Assembly (NCBI GenBank): GCA_963811225.1
Contig: CAWEQO010000012.1
Span: 682,001-746,000, forward strand
Direction of reading: 5' to 3'
DNA length: 64,000 nt
Source of the DNA: CAWEQO01 sp963811225
Lineage (GTDB): Bacteria; Chloroflexota; Anaerolineae; Anaerolineales; Anaerolineaceae
Shown here: positions 27,727-36,376 of the stretch, in pieces
Layout: the number at the start of each line of letters is the position of its first letter
Position numbering within the stretch: position 1 is the first letter of the stretch
Position numbers and translations under genes: made by a program
Notes under the pieces: model-generated
What the model saw: only the letters and a program-made list of their open reading frames with translations
Database searches by the model: none
Told to the model about the DNA's origin: nothing

Positions 27727-28512
27727 ATGCTCTACCTGTTGAAATTGGGCGGTTCGCTCATTACCGACAAGAACCAGGCTCACACTGCTCGCCCAGACGT
27801 GCTGGCGCGACTTTCGGCCCAAATCGCCGACGCCATGCGGGATAATCCCGGCCTGCGCCTGGTGATCGGGCACGGCTCAGGCTCTTTCGGACACGTGGCC
27901 GGCAAGCGCAACGGCACACGCCAGGGCGTCGAGACCCGCCGGCAGTGGCTCGGTTTCGTCGAAGTGTGGAAGGAGGCTCGAACGCTGAACCAGATCGTGG
28001 TCGAGGCGCTCGAATCGGCCGGACTGCCGGTGATCGCCTTCCCGCCCTCGGCCGGGGTGATCGCCGAGAATGGTCGAGTGGCCTCGTGGGACCTGGCCCC
28101 GCTCCAGGCAGCCCTGGATGCAGGCCTGCTGCCGCTGATCAACGGGGACACCATCTTCGACCGGGCGATGGGTGGGACGATCCTTTCTACCGAGGAGCTA
28201 TTCTTCTACCTGGCGCGTCACCTGGATGCCGACCGTATCCTGCTGGCCGGGATCGAAGCCGGGGTATGGAAGGATTACCCCGCCCGTGCAGAGCTGATCC
28301 GCACAATTTCGCCGCGCAACATGGACAGCATCACCCGCTCCCTGGGCGACTCGTCCGCCACGGACGTGACTGGCGGGATGGCCGCCAAAGTCCAGGAGAT
28401 GCTGCGGCTGGTGAAGGACAACCCCGGACTGGAAGTACTAATCTTTTCGGGGGAAGAGATCGCCCAGGCCCTGAGGGGTGAAACGCCGGGAACCAGAATC
28501 TGTCATCATTAA
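27727..28512 (+). CDS. ipk: Isopentenyl phosphate kinase
   Basis: 261 residues, amino-acid kinase fold. KLGGSLITDK (4-14 region), VIGHGSGSFGHV (carrying the histidine that distinguishes IPK from other family members), LPLINGDTIFD and SATDVTGGMAAKV are the family motifs. It phosphorylates isopentenyl phosphate to IPP. Together with mevalonate phosphate decarboxylase it forms the alternative mevalonate route first shown for a Chloroflexi enzyme set (Roseiflexus) and in archaea. It follows mevalonate kinase after the 68-bp palindrome and ends 10 bp before the next start. Confidence 0.93.
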   Translation: MLYLLKLGGSLITDKNQAHTARPDVLARLSAQIADAMRDNPGLRLVIGHGSGSFGHVAGKRNGTRQGVETRRQWLGFVEVWKEARTLNQIVVEALESAGLPVIAFPPSAGVIAENGRVASWDLAPLQAALDAGLLPLINGDTIFDRAMGGTILSTEELFFYLARHLDADRILLAGIEAGVWKDYPARAELIRTISPRNMDSITRSLGDSSATDVTGGMAAKVQEMLRLVKDNPGLEVLIFSGEEIAQALRGETPGTRICHH

Positions 28513-28522
28513 GAAGGGAATC

Positions 28523-29674
28523 ATGCTTTTCAATCGAGAACGTTTAGAAGAAATCGAGGCGCAGCACCTGGCGCCGTACGGTGTGCGAAGCAAGGACAGC
28601 CGTGGACGGCTGCACCCGGAGGACGAACCGGAGTTCCGCACGCCCTTCCAGCGCGACCGCGACCGCATTCTGCACACCAGCGCCTTCCGCCGTCTGGAGT
28701 ACAAGACGCAGGTCTTCATCAATTACGAGGGCGACTATTACCGCACCCGCCTGACCCACACCCTCGAAGTGACCCAGATTGGGCGCTCGCTTGCTCGCTC
28801 GCTGGGCGCAAACGAAGACCTGGTCGAGACCATCTGCATGGCCCACGATCTGGGTCACCCGCCCTTCGGTCACTCCGGTGAAGAGTCGCTCGCCAAGATG
28901 ATGATGGATTATGGCGGCTTCGACCACAACAAGCAGTCCTTCCGCATCATCACCCAGCTGGAGCACCGCTATCCCGATTGGCCGGGCCTCAATTTGACCT
29001 GGGAAGTGCTGGAAGGCATCGTCAAGCACGAGACCGAGTACGACCGATCGGATGCTGAGGAGTTCAACCCCGAACTGCGCGGCACCATCGAAGCTCAAAT
29101 CGCCAACGCTGCCGACGAGATGGCCTACTCAACTCACGACCTGGACGATGGCCTGCGCTCGGGCATGATCACCCCCGAAATGCTGGAAGGCATCTTCTTG
29201 TGGGAAATGGCCACCGATGTGCTCGGCTGGAAGGGCGTCACCCTGACCCCACTCGACCGGCACCGCATCATCCGCCACCTGGTTGGCCTGGAGGTGGACG
29301 AGCTGGTACATGCAACAGACCAGCGCCTGCGCGAAAGCGGTGTACGTTCGGTAGACGAATTACAACGCCTGCCGTATAATGTAGTCGGCTTTAGCGAGGA
29401 CATGCACCGCAAGAACAGGCAGTTGAAAGACTTTCTGTTTAACAATCTGTACCGGCATTACCGGGTCGTGCGTATGGCCGTGAAGGCCGAGAATGTTGTT
29501 TCGAACCTGTTCAAGGCGTATCAGGCTGAGCCGAGCATCTTACCCAAGCACGTGCAAGAAGAGGTCAATCCATGGGGCCTGGAGCGTACCATCTGCGATT
29601 ACATTGCAGGCATGACCGACCGCTATGCCATTGAAGAACACCAAAAATTATTCGATCCGTCCATACTTCCATAG
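28523..29674 (+). CDS. HD-domain phosphohydrolase, dGTPase-like
   Basis: 383 residues from the ATG at 28523 (GAAGGGA upstream); an upstream ATG at 28478 would overlap the IPK gene by 35 bp. Metal ligands are seen in THTLEVTQI, MAHDLGHPPFGHS (HD) and NAADEMAYSTHDLDD. This is the deoxyguanosinetriphosphate triphosphohydrolase-like family, which removes triphosphate from dNTPs. The substrate range cannot be told. It follows IPK closely and precedes greA by 119 bp. Confidence 0.9.
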   Translation: MLFNRERLEEIEAQHLAPYGVRSKDSRGRLHPEDEPEFRTPFQRDRDRILHTSAFRRLEYKTQVFINYEGDYYRTRLTHTLEVTQIGRSLARSLGANEDLVETICMAHDLGHPPFGHSGEESLAKMMMDYGGFDHNKQSFRIITQLEHRYPDWPGLNLTWEVLEGIVKHETEYDRSDAEEFNPELRGTIEAQIANAADEMAYSTHDLDDGLRSGMITPEMLEGIFLWEMATDVLGWKGVTLTPLDRHRIIRHLVGLEVDELVHATDQRLRESGVRSVDELQRLPYNVVGFSEDMHRKNRQLKDFLFNNLYRHYRVVRMAVKAENVVSNLFKAYQAEPSILPKHVQEEVNPWGLERTICDYIAGMTDRYAIEEHQKLFDPSILP

Positions 29675-29793
29675 GGCCAAACGGCGAGGGTGGGCTGCAG
29701 CACACGCACTGCGACAAACACCCTTGCACCCGAGCGGCTTGTGGGGCGAATCGTTGAAATAAAAAACAAAAAGGAAGAGGACGAACATTTATT

Positions 29794-30264
29794 ATGGGAA
29801 CTCAAACTTCATACCTGACCGCCGAAGGCGCCAAACGGCTGCAAGAAGAATTGGACTACTTGAAAGGCCCCGGCCGTGATGAACTGGCTAAACGCCTGCG
29901 GGCGGCCATCCAGCAGGGCGATCTCTCCGAGAACGCCGATTACTCCGCCGCCAAAGAAGAACAGGCTTTCCTTGAAGGGCGCATCCAGGAACTGCAAGCG
30001 CTCCTGAAGAACGCTGTCATCATCGACGACATGGAGCGCACCGCCGGAGAAGTGAATATCGGTTCGAAGGTCACCATCCAAGAAGGCAATTATCCGCCGG
30101 AAACCTACCACCTGGTAGGCACGAAGGAAGCCGACCCGCGCCAGGGCCGCATCTCTTACGCTTCGCCAATCGGTCAGGCGCTGATGGGCCGCAAGACCGG
30201 CGACGAAGTCGAGGCCACCACCCCTGGCGGCGCCATCCGGCTTAAGATCGTCAAAATCGAGTAG
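29794..30264 (+). CDS. greA: Transcription elongation factor GreA
   Basis: 156 residues, full length. The N-terminal coiled coil (LTAEGAKRLQEELDYLKGPG, GDLSENADYSAAKEEQAFLEGRI) reaches into the RNA polymerase secondary channel to stimulate transcript cleavage. The C-terminal FKBP-like domain ends ISYASPIGQALMGRKTGDEV. AGGAAGAGG lies upstream of the ATG. It is followed by a strong hairpin shared with the convergent membrane-protein gene. Confidence 0.97.
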   Translation: MGTQTSYLTAEGAKRLQEELDYLKGPGRDELAKRLRAAIQQGDLSENADYSAAKEEQAFLEGRIQELQALLKNAVIIDDMERTAGEVNIGSKVTIQEGNYPPETYHLVGTKEADPRQGRISYASPIGQALMGRKTGDEVEATTPGGAIRLKIVKIE

Positions 30265-30310
30265 GTTCTTCTAGCGCAACCGCGAAACACCGGCCTCAGC
30301 AGCTGCCCTT

Positions 30311-30358
30311 CAGAAATAAAAAAATGCGAGCGCAAGCGCTCGCATTTTTTTATTTCTG
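30311..30358. terminator. Bidirectional terminator, greA and convergent gene
   Basis: Perfect 23-bp arms (30311-30333 and 30336-30358) with GC-rich core GCGAGCGC and A7/T7 tracts on both sides. It serves greA (plus) and the membrane-protein gene ending at 30364 (minus). Confidence 0.93.
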
Positions 30359-30363
30359 TCGGA

Positions 30364-31422
30364 TTAGCCCATCTTCTGCCAGATCGCCAGCTCCAGCGTC
30401 ATCCGGTCGAAGTAGCTGTTGGGCGGCAGAGCGCCCTGGCCGTAGTTCATATCGACCACACGGGCTTCGAGCTGCAGGGTGGCCGTCTCCAGCAGGATGT
30501 GCTGGCCCGGCTCCACCACCACCGGCTCGCCCTTCGACATCAAGCGCTGGCTGATGTTCGGGTCGTTGAAGGCGTGCTCGCTCATCAAAACCTTGGTAAC
30601 CGTCTGGATGTCGTTCTTGTCGAACAGCCACACCTCGAAGGCGGTGACCTTCTTGGGGTCGCCCACGCCGATGGTGTCGGAGATGCCCACGCCGCACTCA
30701 CCCAAGAACTCACCGGTCGGCAAGTCGATGCTGAACGAGTCATCGTAAGCATCCTCACCCAGCACGTAGGTGGTCATGAACTGAGCAATCGGCGGCTCCT
30801 GTCCCTCGGCGACATAATCCGTTTGCTCCGCGGAGGGAGCAGCCGGTTCGGCAGGCGCGCGGCCGGCGCCGGGGAAGATCATGGCCCCACCTTCCGGGCG
30901 CTTGCGGACGGCCAGGAAGTAGAAGGCAGCCCCACCGATCACCAGCAGCAGCAAGCATAACACGACGATCCAAACAACCCAGTTAGGCCCGCTAAATTCC
31001 TCGATTGGCGCTACAGCTCCTGGAGGCGCCAACTCTTCTGTCGTCTGCTCGCCCGCAGCAGCGGTCACCTGCTGCTCCGGCGCTGTGGTGCCCACCACCA
31101 ACTGGTTGAACATCGCTACCTGCTCGGGGTCCATGCTCGGCTCAGAGGACACGGTTGAAAGCAGCTCCAGGCGTTCGTCCGGCGGTCCAAGCGCTTCGAA
31201 GCGCTGCAGCGCCAGGGATGCGTCCTTGTTCTGGGCATACAACTCGATGGTCATTGCCAGCCACTGCTGCTTTAAGTCGGGTCGCAAGACTGTAACGTCG
31301 GCGTTCGTCCATTGAACGGGCCAAATAACCCAGGCGAAAATTAGACCGACAATAAGACCTGCGATAGCGCCTCCAATGGCAGCGACCATCGGCTTGTTGA
31401 GTTGCTCACGAATCCTGTCCAT
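30364..31422 (-). CDS. Two-TM membrane protein of unknown function
   Basis: 352 residues with AGGAG before the ATG. One membrane helix lies near the N-terminus (AAIGGAIAGLIVGLIFAWVI) and a second near residue 150 (WVVWIVVLCLLLLVIGGAAF). Between them is an extracytoplasmic helical region. The part after helix 2 starts with a Pro/Ala linker and ends in a soluble beta-rich domain (FMTTYVLGEDAYDDSFSID, GECGVGISDTIG) that would be cytoplasmic. I do not recognise the family. It lies between topA and greA. Confidence 0.75.
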   Translation of the reverse strand: MDRIREQLNKPMVAAIGGAIAGLIVGLIFAWVIWPVQWTNADVTVLRPDLKQQWLAMTIELYAQNKDASLALQRFEALGPPDERLELLSTVSSEPSMDPEQVAMFNQLVVGTTAPEQQVTAAAGEQTTEELAPPGAVAPIEEFSGPNWVVWIVVLCLLLLVIGGAAFYFLAVRKRPEGGAMIFPGAGRAPAEPAAPSAEQTDYVAEGQEPPIAQFMTTYVLGEDAYDDSFSIDLPTGEFLGECGVGISDTIGVGDPKKVTAFEVWLFDKNDIQTVTKVLMSEHAFNDPNISQRLMSKGEPVVVEPGQHILLETATLQLEARVVDMNYGQGALPPNSYFDRMTLELAIWQKMG

Positions 31423-31533
31423 AGTTTGCTCCTACTGGGAGATGAAATATGCTTTGATGTTGGTTACGGATTCAACCTTTGTCTATTTTAGAACAAAGTT
31501 CTCGTTAACGCAACTGGAAGTTGGTTTCAAACG

Positions 31534-31569
31534 GCCCTTAAAGGTGGGGTTTTGCCCGCCTTTAAGGGC
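31534..31569. terminator. Hairpin between topA and the membrane-protein gene
   Basis: Fifteen-pair stem with one G-U (31534-31548 and 31555-31569), loop of six. It lies 109 bp past the topA stop and is probably its terminator, although the downstream T-run is weak. Confidence 0.6.
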
Positions 31570-31584
31570 TCATTCCGTTGTTGT

Positions 31585-31677
31585 AATCAAGTTGCAAGGT
31601 TCCACAGGTCCTCAGCATGCGCAGCGCAGTTATCAGCATCGCGAGGGGTGAGGGCCTATAGAATCAAGTTGCAAGGT
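31585..31677. repeat. Direct repeat pair next to topA stop
   Basis: The 16-base word AATCAAGTTGCAAGGT occurs at 31585-31600 and again at 31662-31677, directly against the topA stop codon. The 61 bases between them contain no gene. It looks like a short duplication or excision footprint. Confidence 0.7.
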
Positions 31678-33990
31678 CTATGCCGACTCGGATGCCGCTT
31701 CTTCGATCTGATCCAATAGGAAGGTCTCGCTGCACTTCATGCACTGCACTTCCCGCTTGTTCGTCACCACGAGCGTGCCGCCGCAATTGGGGCATGGCAC
31801 AGCGATCGGTCGCTTCCAGGATGTGAACTGGCAGTTGGGGTAATTGGAGCAGCCGTAGAAAATGCGCCCCTTGCGGGTCTTGCGCAAGACGATATCACCG
31901 CCGTCCTCGGGGCATTTGACCCCGATCTTTTCCAACCAGGGCTCCGTGTAGCGGCACTCGGGGAAGTTACTGCAGCTGATGAATTTTCCGTAGCGACCCC
32001 AGCGGATCACCAAATCGTGGCCGCATTTCGGGCAGGCGCGCCCCACCTTCTCCAGCTCGGCTTTGGTGGTGGGCATCTCCTGCTGAGCTTTCTCCAGCTT
32101 GGGTTGAAAGTCGGAATAGAAATCCCGGATGATGGCGTTCCAGCGTGATTCACCAGTCGCAACCTGGTCGAGATCTTCCTCCATGTGGGCGGTAAAGGCC
32201 GTGTCGACAATCTCGGGGAAATGCTCCACCAGCAAATCGTTGACCAGCACGCCCGTCTCGGTAGGCGACAAGCGCTTACTCTCGCGCACTACATAGCCGC
32301 GATCTTGAATCGTCGACAGGATTGGCGCATAAGTGGATGGACGTCCAATGCCGTGCTCTTCCAAGGACTGCACCAGCGACGCCTCCGTGTAGCGCGGCGG
32401 CGGCTGGGTGAAGTGCTGTTCGGGCGACAGACGGCGCAGGTTCTGCTTCTGGCCTTCTTCCAGGCCGTTCGGGATGCGCACATTGTCGGCGTCTTCCGAA
32501 ATCTTATCCTCGTCGGCAGTCTCTTCATAGACGACCAGGAAACCGGGGAAGCGCAGAGTGGAGCCGCTCGACCGCAGACCATACAAGTGATCTTTCCCAT
32601 TCGCCTGGATATCCACGGATAGGGTATCGTAGATTGCAGCTTCCATCTGCGAAGCGACGAAGCGCTGCCAGATCAGCTGGTACAGGCGGAACTGGTCGCG
32701 GTTGAGGAACTTTTTGACCTTGTCCGGATGCCGGAAAACCGAGGTCGGGCGGATAGCCTCGTGCGCTTCCTGAGCGCCCTTGGCACGCGTTTTATACTGT
32801 GGCGCGCTGGGCGGCATGAAGTCGTTGCCGTAGGTCTGCTGGATGTAGCGGCGGGCATCGGCCGCAGCCTGTGTGGAGATGTTGGTCGAGTCGGTGCGCA
32901 TGTAGGTAATCAACCCTGCGCCGCCGCCCTCGCCCACTTCCAGGCCTTCGTACAGCTGCTGGGCCAGCGCCATGGTGCGCTTGGCGGTAAAGCCAAGGCG
33001 GCGCGAGGCCTCCTGCTGCATCGTGCTGGTGATGTAGGGCGCAGATGGCTTGCGGCGGCGCTCACCACGCTTGATGCGCGTGATGGCGTAGGAAGCCTGT
33101 TCCATGTCAGCGGTGATCGCGTGGACCGCCTCTTCGTTGGGCAGATCCGGGTCGGCCTCATCGATCCGCACCAGGCGAGCCATGTAGGTTTGTTTAATCT
33201 TCTCCGGCTTCAGCTCGGCCTGGATCGTCCAGTATTCCACCGGCTCGAAATCGTCAATCTCGCGCTCGCGTTCCACAATCAGACGCAGCGCCACCGACTG
33301 GACGCGCCCTGCCGACAACCGGCCGCGCACCTTCTCCCACAATAAGGGGCTGATGCCGTAGCCGACCAGCCGGTCGAGCACGCGCCTGGCCTGCTGCGCA
33401 TCCACCAGGTCCATGTTGATCTGGCGTGGATGCGTGAACGCCTCTTCGATGGCCGGCTCGGTGATCTCGTGAAAAACCACCCGCTTCGTCACCTTTGGGT
33501 CGATCTCAGCGGCTTCCATTAAATGCCACGCAATCGCCTCACCCTCGCGGTCAGGGTCGGTTGCCAGGTAGACTTCTGCGGCCTTCTTGGCCAGCTCTTT
33601 GAGCTCTTTTACCACCGCGCGCTTCTCGTTCGGCACGCGGTACTTCGGCTCGAAGTCATTGTCCACATCTACCGATAACTGCGAGCGCAGCAAATCGCGC
33701 ACGTGTCCGACCGATGCCCGGACGGTGTAACCCTTGCCCAGGAATCGGCCAACCGTGCGGGCTTTGGCCGGTGACTCAACGATCACCAGCTTTCCGCTGC
33801 GCTTCGTGGTCTTCTTTGGTTTCTCAGGGGGTTTGAGCCCTTCATGCGCTTCCGTCCGTCCGGTGCGGAACAACTTGGTACCGCACACCGGGCAGGTGCC
33901 GCGCGTCACCGGTGCGCTGGCTTTGTTAAAGTCGGCTACCGGATTTTGAATTTCTCGCTTCTCCCTGCACTTTACACAATAAGCTTCCAA
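31678..33990 (-). CDS. topA: DNA topoisomerase I with N-terminal DUF5679-type zinc ribbon
   Basis: 770 residues from a TTG codon, with GGAG nine bases upstream and no nearby ATG. Residues 1-40 form a four-cysteine ribbon (C5, C8, C33, C36) not present in standard TopA, joined by a Pro/Lys linker. The Toprim domain starts at KLVIVESPAKARTVGRFL and includes DPDREGEAIAWH. The catalytic tyrosine is in GLITYMRTDST. Three C-terminal Topo_C4 zinc fingers (CPKCGHDL, CPEDGGD with CSNYPNC, CPNCGG with CMKC) follow. It relaxes negative supercoils. It stands alone between hairpins. Confidence 0.95.
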   Translation of the reverse strand: MEAYCVKCREKREIQNPVADFNKASAPVTRGTCPVCGTKLFRTGRTEAHEGLKPPEKPKKTTKRSGKLVIVESPAKARTVGRFLGKGYTVRASVGHVRDLLRSQLSVDVDNDFEPKYRVPNEKRAVVKELKELAKKAAEVYLATDPDREGEAIAWHLMEAAEIDPKVTKRVVFHEITEPAIEEAFTHPRQINMDLVDAQQARRVLDRLVGYGISPLLWEKVRGRLSAGRVQSVALRLIVEREREIDDFEPVEYWTIQAELKPEKIKQTYMARLVRIDEADPDLPNEEAVHAITADMEQASYAITRIKRGERRRKPSAPYITSTMQQEASRRLGFTAKRTMALAQQLYEGLEVGEGGGAGLITYMRTDSTNISTQAAADARRYIQQTYGNDFMPPSAPQYKTRAKGAQEAHEAIRPTSVFRHPDKVKKFLNRDQFRLYQLIWQRFVASQMEAAIYDTLSVDIQANGKDHLYGLRSSGSTLRFPGFLVVYEETADEDKISEDADNVRIPNGLEEGQKQNLRRLSPEQHFTQPPPRYTEASLVQSLEEHGIGRPSTYAPILSTIQDRGYVVRESKRLSPTETGVLVNDLLVEHFPEIVDTAFTAHMEEDLDQVATGESRWNAIIRDFYSDFQPKLEKAQQEMPTTKAELEKVGRACPKCGHDLVIRWGRYGKFISCSNFPECRYTEPWLEKIGVKCPEDGGDIVLRKTRKGRIFYGCSNYPNCQFTSWKRPIAVPCPNCGGTLVVTNKREVQCMKCSETFLLDQIEEAASESA

Positions 33991-34093
33991 TGATACTTTC
34001 TCCTACCTCTCCCTTTGAACGAAAGCGGCAAACGTTAACCTACTTTCGGCTATGCTGCAGCCGGAAGCATGCAAACATTTGCCACACAAGCGA

Positions 34094-35185
34094 TCAAAGG
34101 TACTTTTCTAATCCTTTTTCTTTCAGCAGATTCACGGCCTGCCGGACGTTCTGCGCCTCCTCTCGGGTGCAAACCAGTAACGCGTCGCCTGAATCAACGA
34201 TTACGAGGTCACGCAAACCGATCGTAACGACCATCTTTTCCTTCGATTCGGACACCACCAGGGTGGACTTGGTATCGATGTCGATATTTTTGGCCGTCAG
34301 GATGATATTGCCATTCTCGTCCGGTTCCATCACATCGTAGACCGAATCCCAGCTGCCAACATCGCTCCAGCCAAGATCCTCAGCAGCCAGCACGGCTACC
34401 TGATGAGCGCCCTCCATAATACCATAATCGACCGTTTGTGTCTTAATGCCCGGCCAAACCTCGCGCACCACGTTCAACCGCCGGTCCGTATCCCAGGCGG
34501 CTGCGATGGTATCCAGCGCTTGCGACAGATCGGGCATTTGCCGCTTAATCTCGGACAAAATGCGCTCCACCTTCCAGATGAACATGCCGGAGTTCCAATC
34601 GTGGTCGCCGCGCGCCACAAACTCGCGCGCCAGCGGCTTGTGCGGTTTCTCTTTGAAGCCCTCCACTTTGTAGGCCTCAAAGCCATCGAACTTGCCGATC
34701 CGCTCACCGCGATGGATGTAGCCGTAGGCCGTCGAGGGGGAAGTGGGCTCGATTCCCAGGGTGACCAGATAATCATCGTTGGCCACCTTGTAGGCCGCCT
34801 CCAGGAGGTGCCTGAACTTGTCTTCATTTTTGATGATGTGGTCGGCCGTCAACACGGCCATGACCGCATTCGGGTTGCGCTGCTTGAGCGCCATCGCTGC
34901 AAACCCGACCACCGAGGCGGTGCCGCGCGGCATCGGCTCGATCAGGTAGTTCTCCGAGGGGATATCCGAGCGCTGCTCTTGCAGCAGGTCGGCCTGCTCG
35001 CGCACCGTCACGACCAGGATGCGCTCCGGAGGGAAGACACCCTGCAGCCGATCGACTGCTTGTTGGAACAACGACAGGTCTTCTCCAAGGGTCAACAGTT
35101 GCTTAGGTTTGCCTTTATGAGACAGGGGCCAAAGGCGTGTTCCGCCCCCTCCGGCCATGATCACAGCAAAATAGTTGTCTTTCAT
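34094..35185 (-). CDS. manC: Mannose-1-phosphate guanylyltransferase
   Basis: 363 residues. The start at 35185 is chosen because GGAGTG lies six bases upstream; this places the ATG one base after the dprA stop. The nucleotidyltransferase signature MAGGGGTRLWPLS, TADHIIKN and GWSDVGSWDSVYDV identify the GDP-mannose-forming family; there is no isomerase domain. It makes GDP-mannose for glycans and mannosyl lipids, which fits the glycan theme of the window. The stretch 33991-34093 before topA holds no gene. Confidence 0.92.
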   Translation of the reverse strand: MKDNYFAVIMAGGGGTRLWPLSHKGKPKQLLTLGEDLSLFQQAVDRLQGVFPPERILVVTVREQADLLQEQRSDIPSENYLIEPMPRGTASVVGFAAMALKQRNPNAVMAVLTADHIIKNEDKFRHLLEAAYKVANDDYLVTLGIEPTSPSTAYGYIHRGERIGKFDGFEAYKVEGFKEKPHKPLAREFVARGDHDWNSGMFIWKVERILSEIKRQMPDLSQALDTIAAAWDTDRRLNVVREVWPGIKTQTVDYGIMEGAHQVAVLAAEDLGWSDVGSWDSVYDVMEPDENGNIILTAKNIDIDTKSTLVVSESKEKMVVTIGLRDLVIVDSGDALLVCTREEAQNVRQAVNLLKEKGLEKYL

Positions 35186-35186
35186 G

Positions 35187-36296
35187 TCACTCCGTCCAGT
35201 ATCCTGCGTGCGACTCGCGCACGGCAATATAATTCATCCCACCTACATGGCGGATTAATCCTTTCAGCTCCATTAGCGTGAGTGTAGCTGAAACCTGATT
35301 AATTGACAAGCCTGAGCGTACCTGAATTTCATCTACGTGCACCGGTTCTGAGCCCAACAGATTGAGAAGACCAGCTTCTACCGGGTCGGAGGGGATCACC
35401 CTGCGAGCTTGCTGCTGCACCTGTGCCTGTTCCAGGTTGAGCACCTCCAGCACCTCAGACGGTCGCAGCAGCGGGTGCGCTCCATCCGAAATGAGATTAT
35501 TCGTGCCTTTGCTCTGCGGCGCGTGGATTGGCCCGGGCACGGCGAAAACCTCACGCCCCTGCTCAACCGCAAACCGGGCGGTGATCAACGCGCCGCTCTT
35601 TTCCCCGGCCTCGATCACAACCGTGGCCTTCGTCAGCCCGGCGATGATCCGGTTGCGAGGGGGGAAGTTCTGCGCCTCAGGAGGTGTGCCGGGCGCATAA
35701 TCGCTGAGGATGCAGCCGTTGGCGAGTATCTGCTCGGCCAGTTTCTTGTGCTCGGGCGGATAGATGCGGTCCACCCCGCTGCCCAGCACCGCGATCGTCC
35801 GTCCACCGGCATTCAGCGCCGCATGATGGGCAACTGCGTCCGTGCCACGTGCCAGCCCACTTACCACGGTCATGCCGCTTTGCGCCAGCGAAGAGGCGAT
35901 CTCCTCCGCCACCTGGCGACCGTAGGCAGTCACCCGCCGCGTCCCGACAATTGCGATTGCATACTCGTCTTCCGGCAAGAACGTGCCGCGCTGGTACAGT
36001 ACGGGCGGCGGCTGGTCGATCTCCTTTAACAAGCAGGGGTATTCTTCGTCCATCCAGGTGACCACCTGGATGCCCTGGCGCTGAATGTGCTCCAGGAACT
36101 TCTCCGGCTCGATTTGGCGGCGCACGCTCTGCAGGTTCTCAACAATGCGCGGGCTCAGTCCGGCCGAGACAAAAGCGTCTGTGGGCGCATGCCAGGCCAC
36201 CTGCAAGTCACCGAAATAATCGATCAAGCCTTGCAAGCGGACAGAGCCGATGCCCTTAACCAGGTTGAACCCTACCCAATAGGCTTTTGGATCCAT
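35187..36296 (-). CDS. dprA: DNA processing protein DprA
   Basis: 369 residues. An N-terminal helical (SAM-like) region with NLVKGIGSVRLQGLIDYFG is followed by the Rossmann-like domain IAIVGTRRVTAYGRQVAEE, SGLARGTDAVAHHAAL and FPPRNRIIAGL. A C-terminal winged helix ends the protein (EIQVRSGLSINQVSATLTLMELKGLIRHVGG). DprA loads RecA on incoming single-stranded DNA during transformation. It abuts the guanylyltransferase gene downstream, so the pair is likely co-transcribed, although no functional link is known. Confidence 0.95.
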   Translation of the reverse strand: MDPKAYWVGFNLVKGIGSVRLQGLIDYFGDLQVAWHAPTDAFVSAGLSPRIVENLQSVRRQIEPEKFLEHIQRQGIQVVTWMDEEYPCLLKEIDQPPPVLYQRGTFLPEDEYAIAIVGTRRVTAYGRQVAEEIASSLAQSGMTVVSGLARGTDAVAHHAALNAGGRTIAVLGSGVDRIYPPEHKKLAEQILANGCILSDYAPGTPPEAQNFPPRNRIIAGLTKATVVIEAGEKSGALITARFAVEQGREVFAVPGPIHAPQSKGTNNLISDGAHPLLRPSEVLEVLNLEQAQVQQQARRVIPSDPVEAGLLNLLGSEPVHVDEIQVRSGLSINQVSATLTLMELKGLIRHVGGMNYIAVRESHAGYWTE

Positions 36297-36324
36297 GCGG
36301 CGATCCCTTCTACCGGCTTATGCG

Positions 36325-36365
36325 GTGTTGTTTGCTTGTGCGTGCTGTTCACAAGCAAACAACAC
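36325..36365 (-). terminator. Hairpin after rimM
   Basis: Sixteen perfect pairs (36325-36340 with 36350-36365) and a nine-base loop, 11 bp past the rimM stop. It separates the rpsP-khpA-rimM group from dprA. Confidence 0.8.
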
Positions 36366-36376
36366 TGCATCCATTG

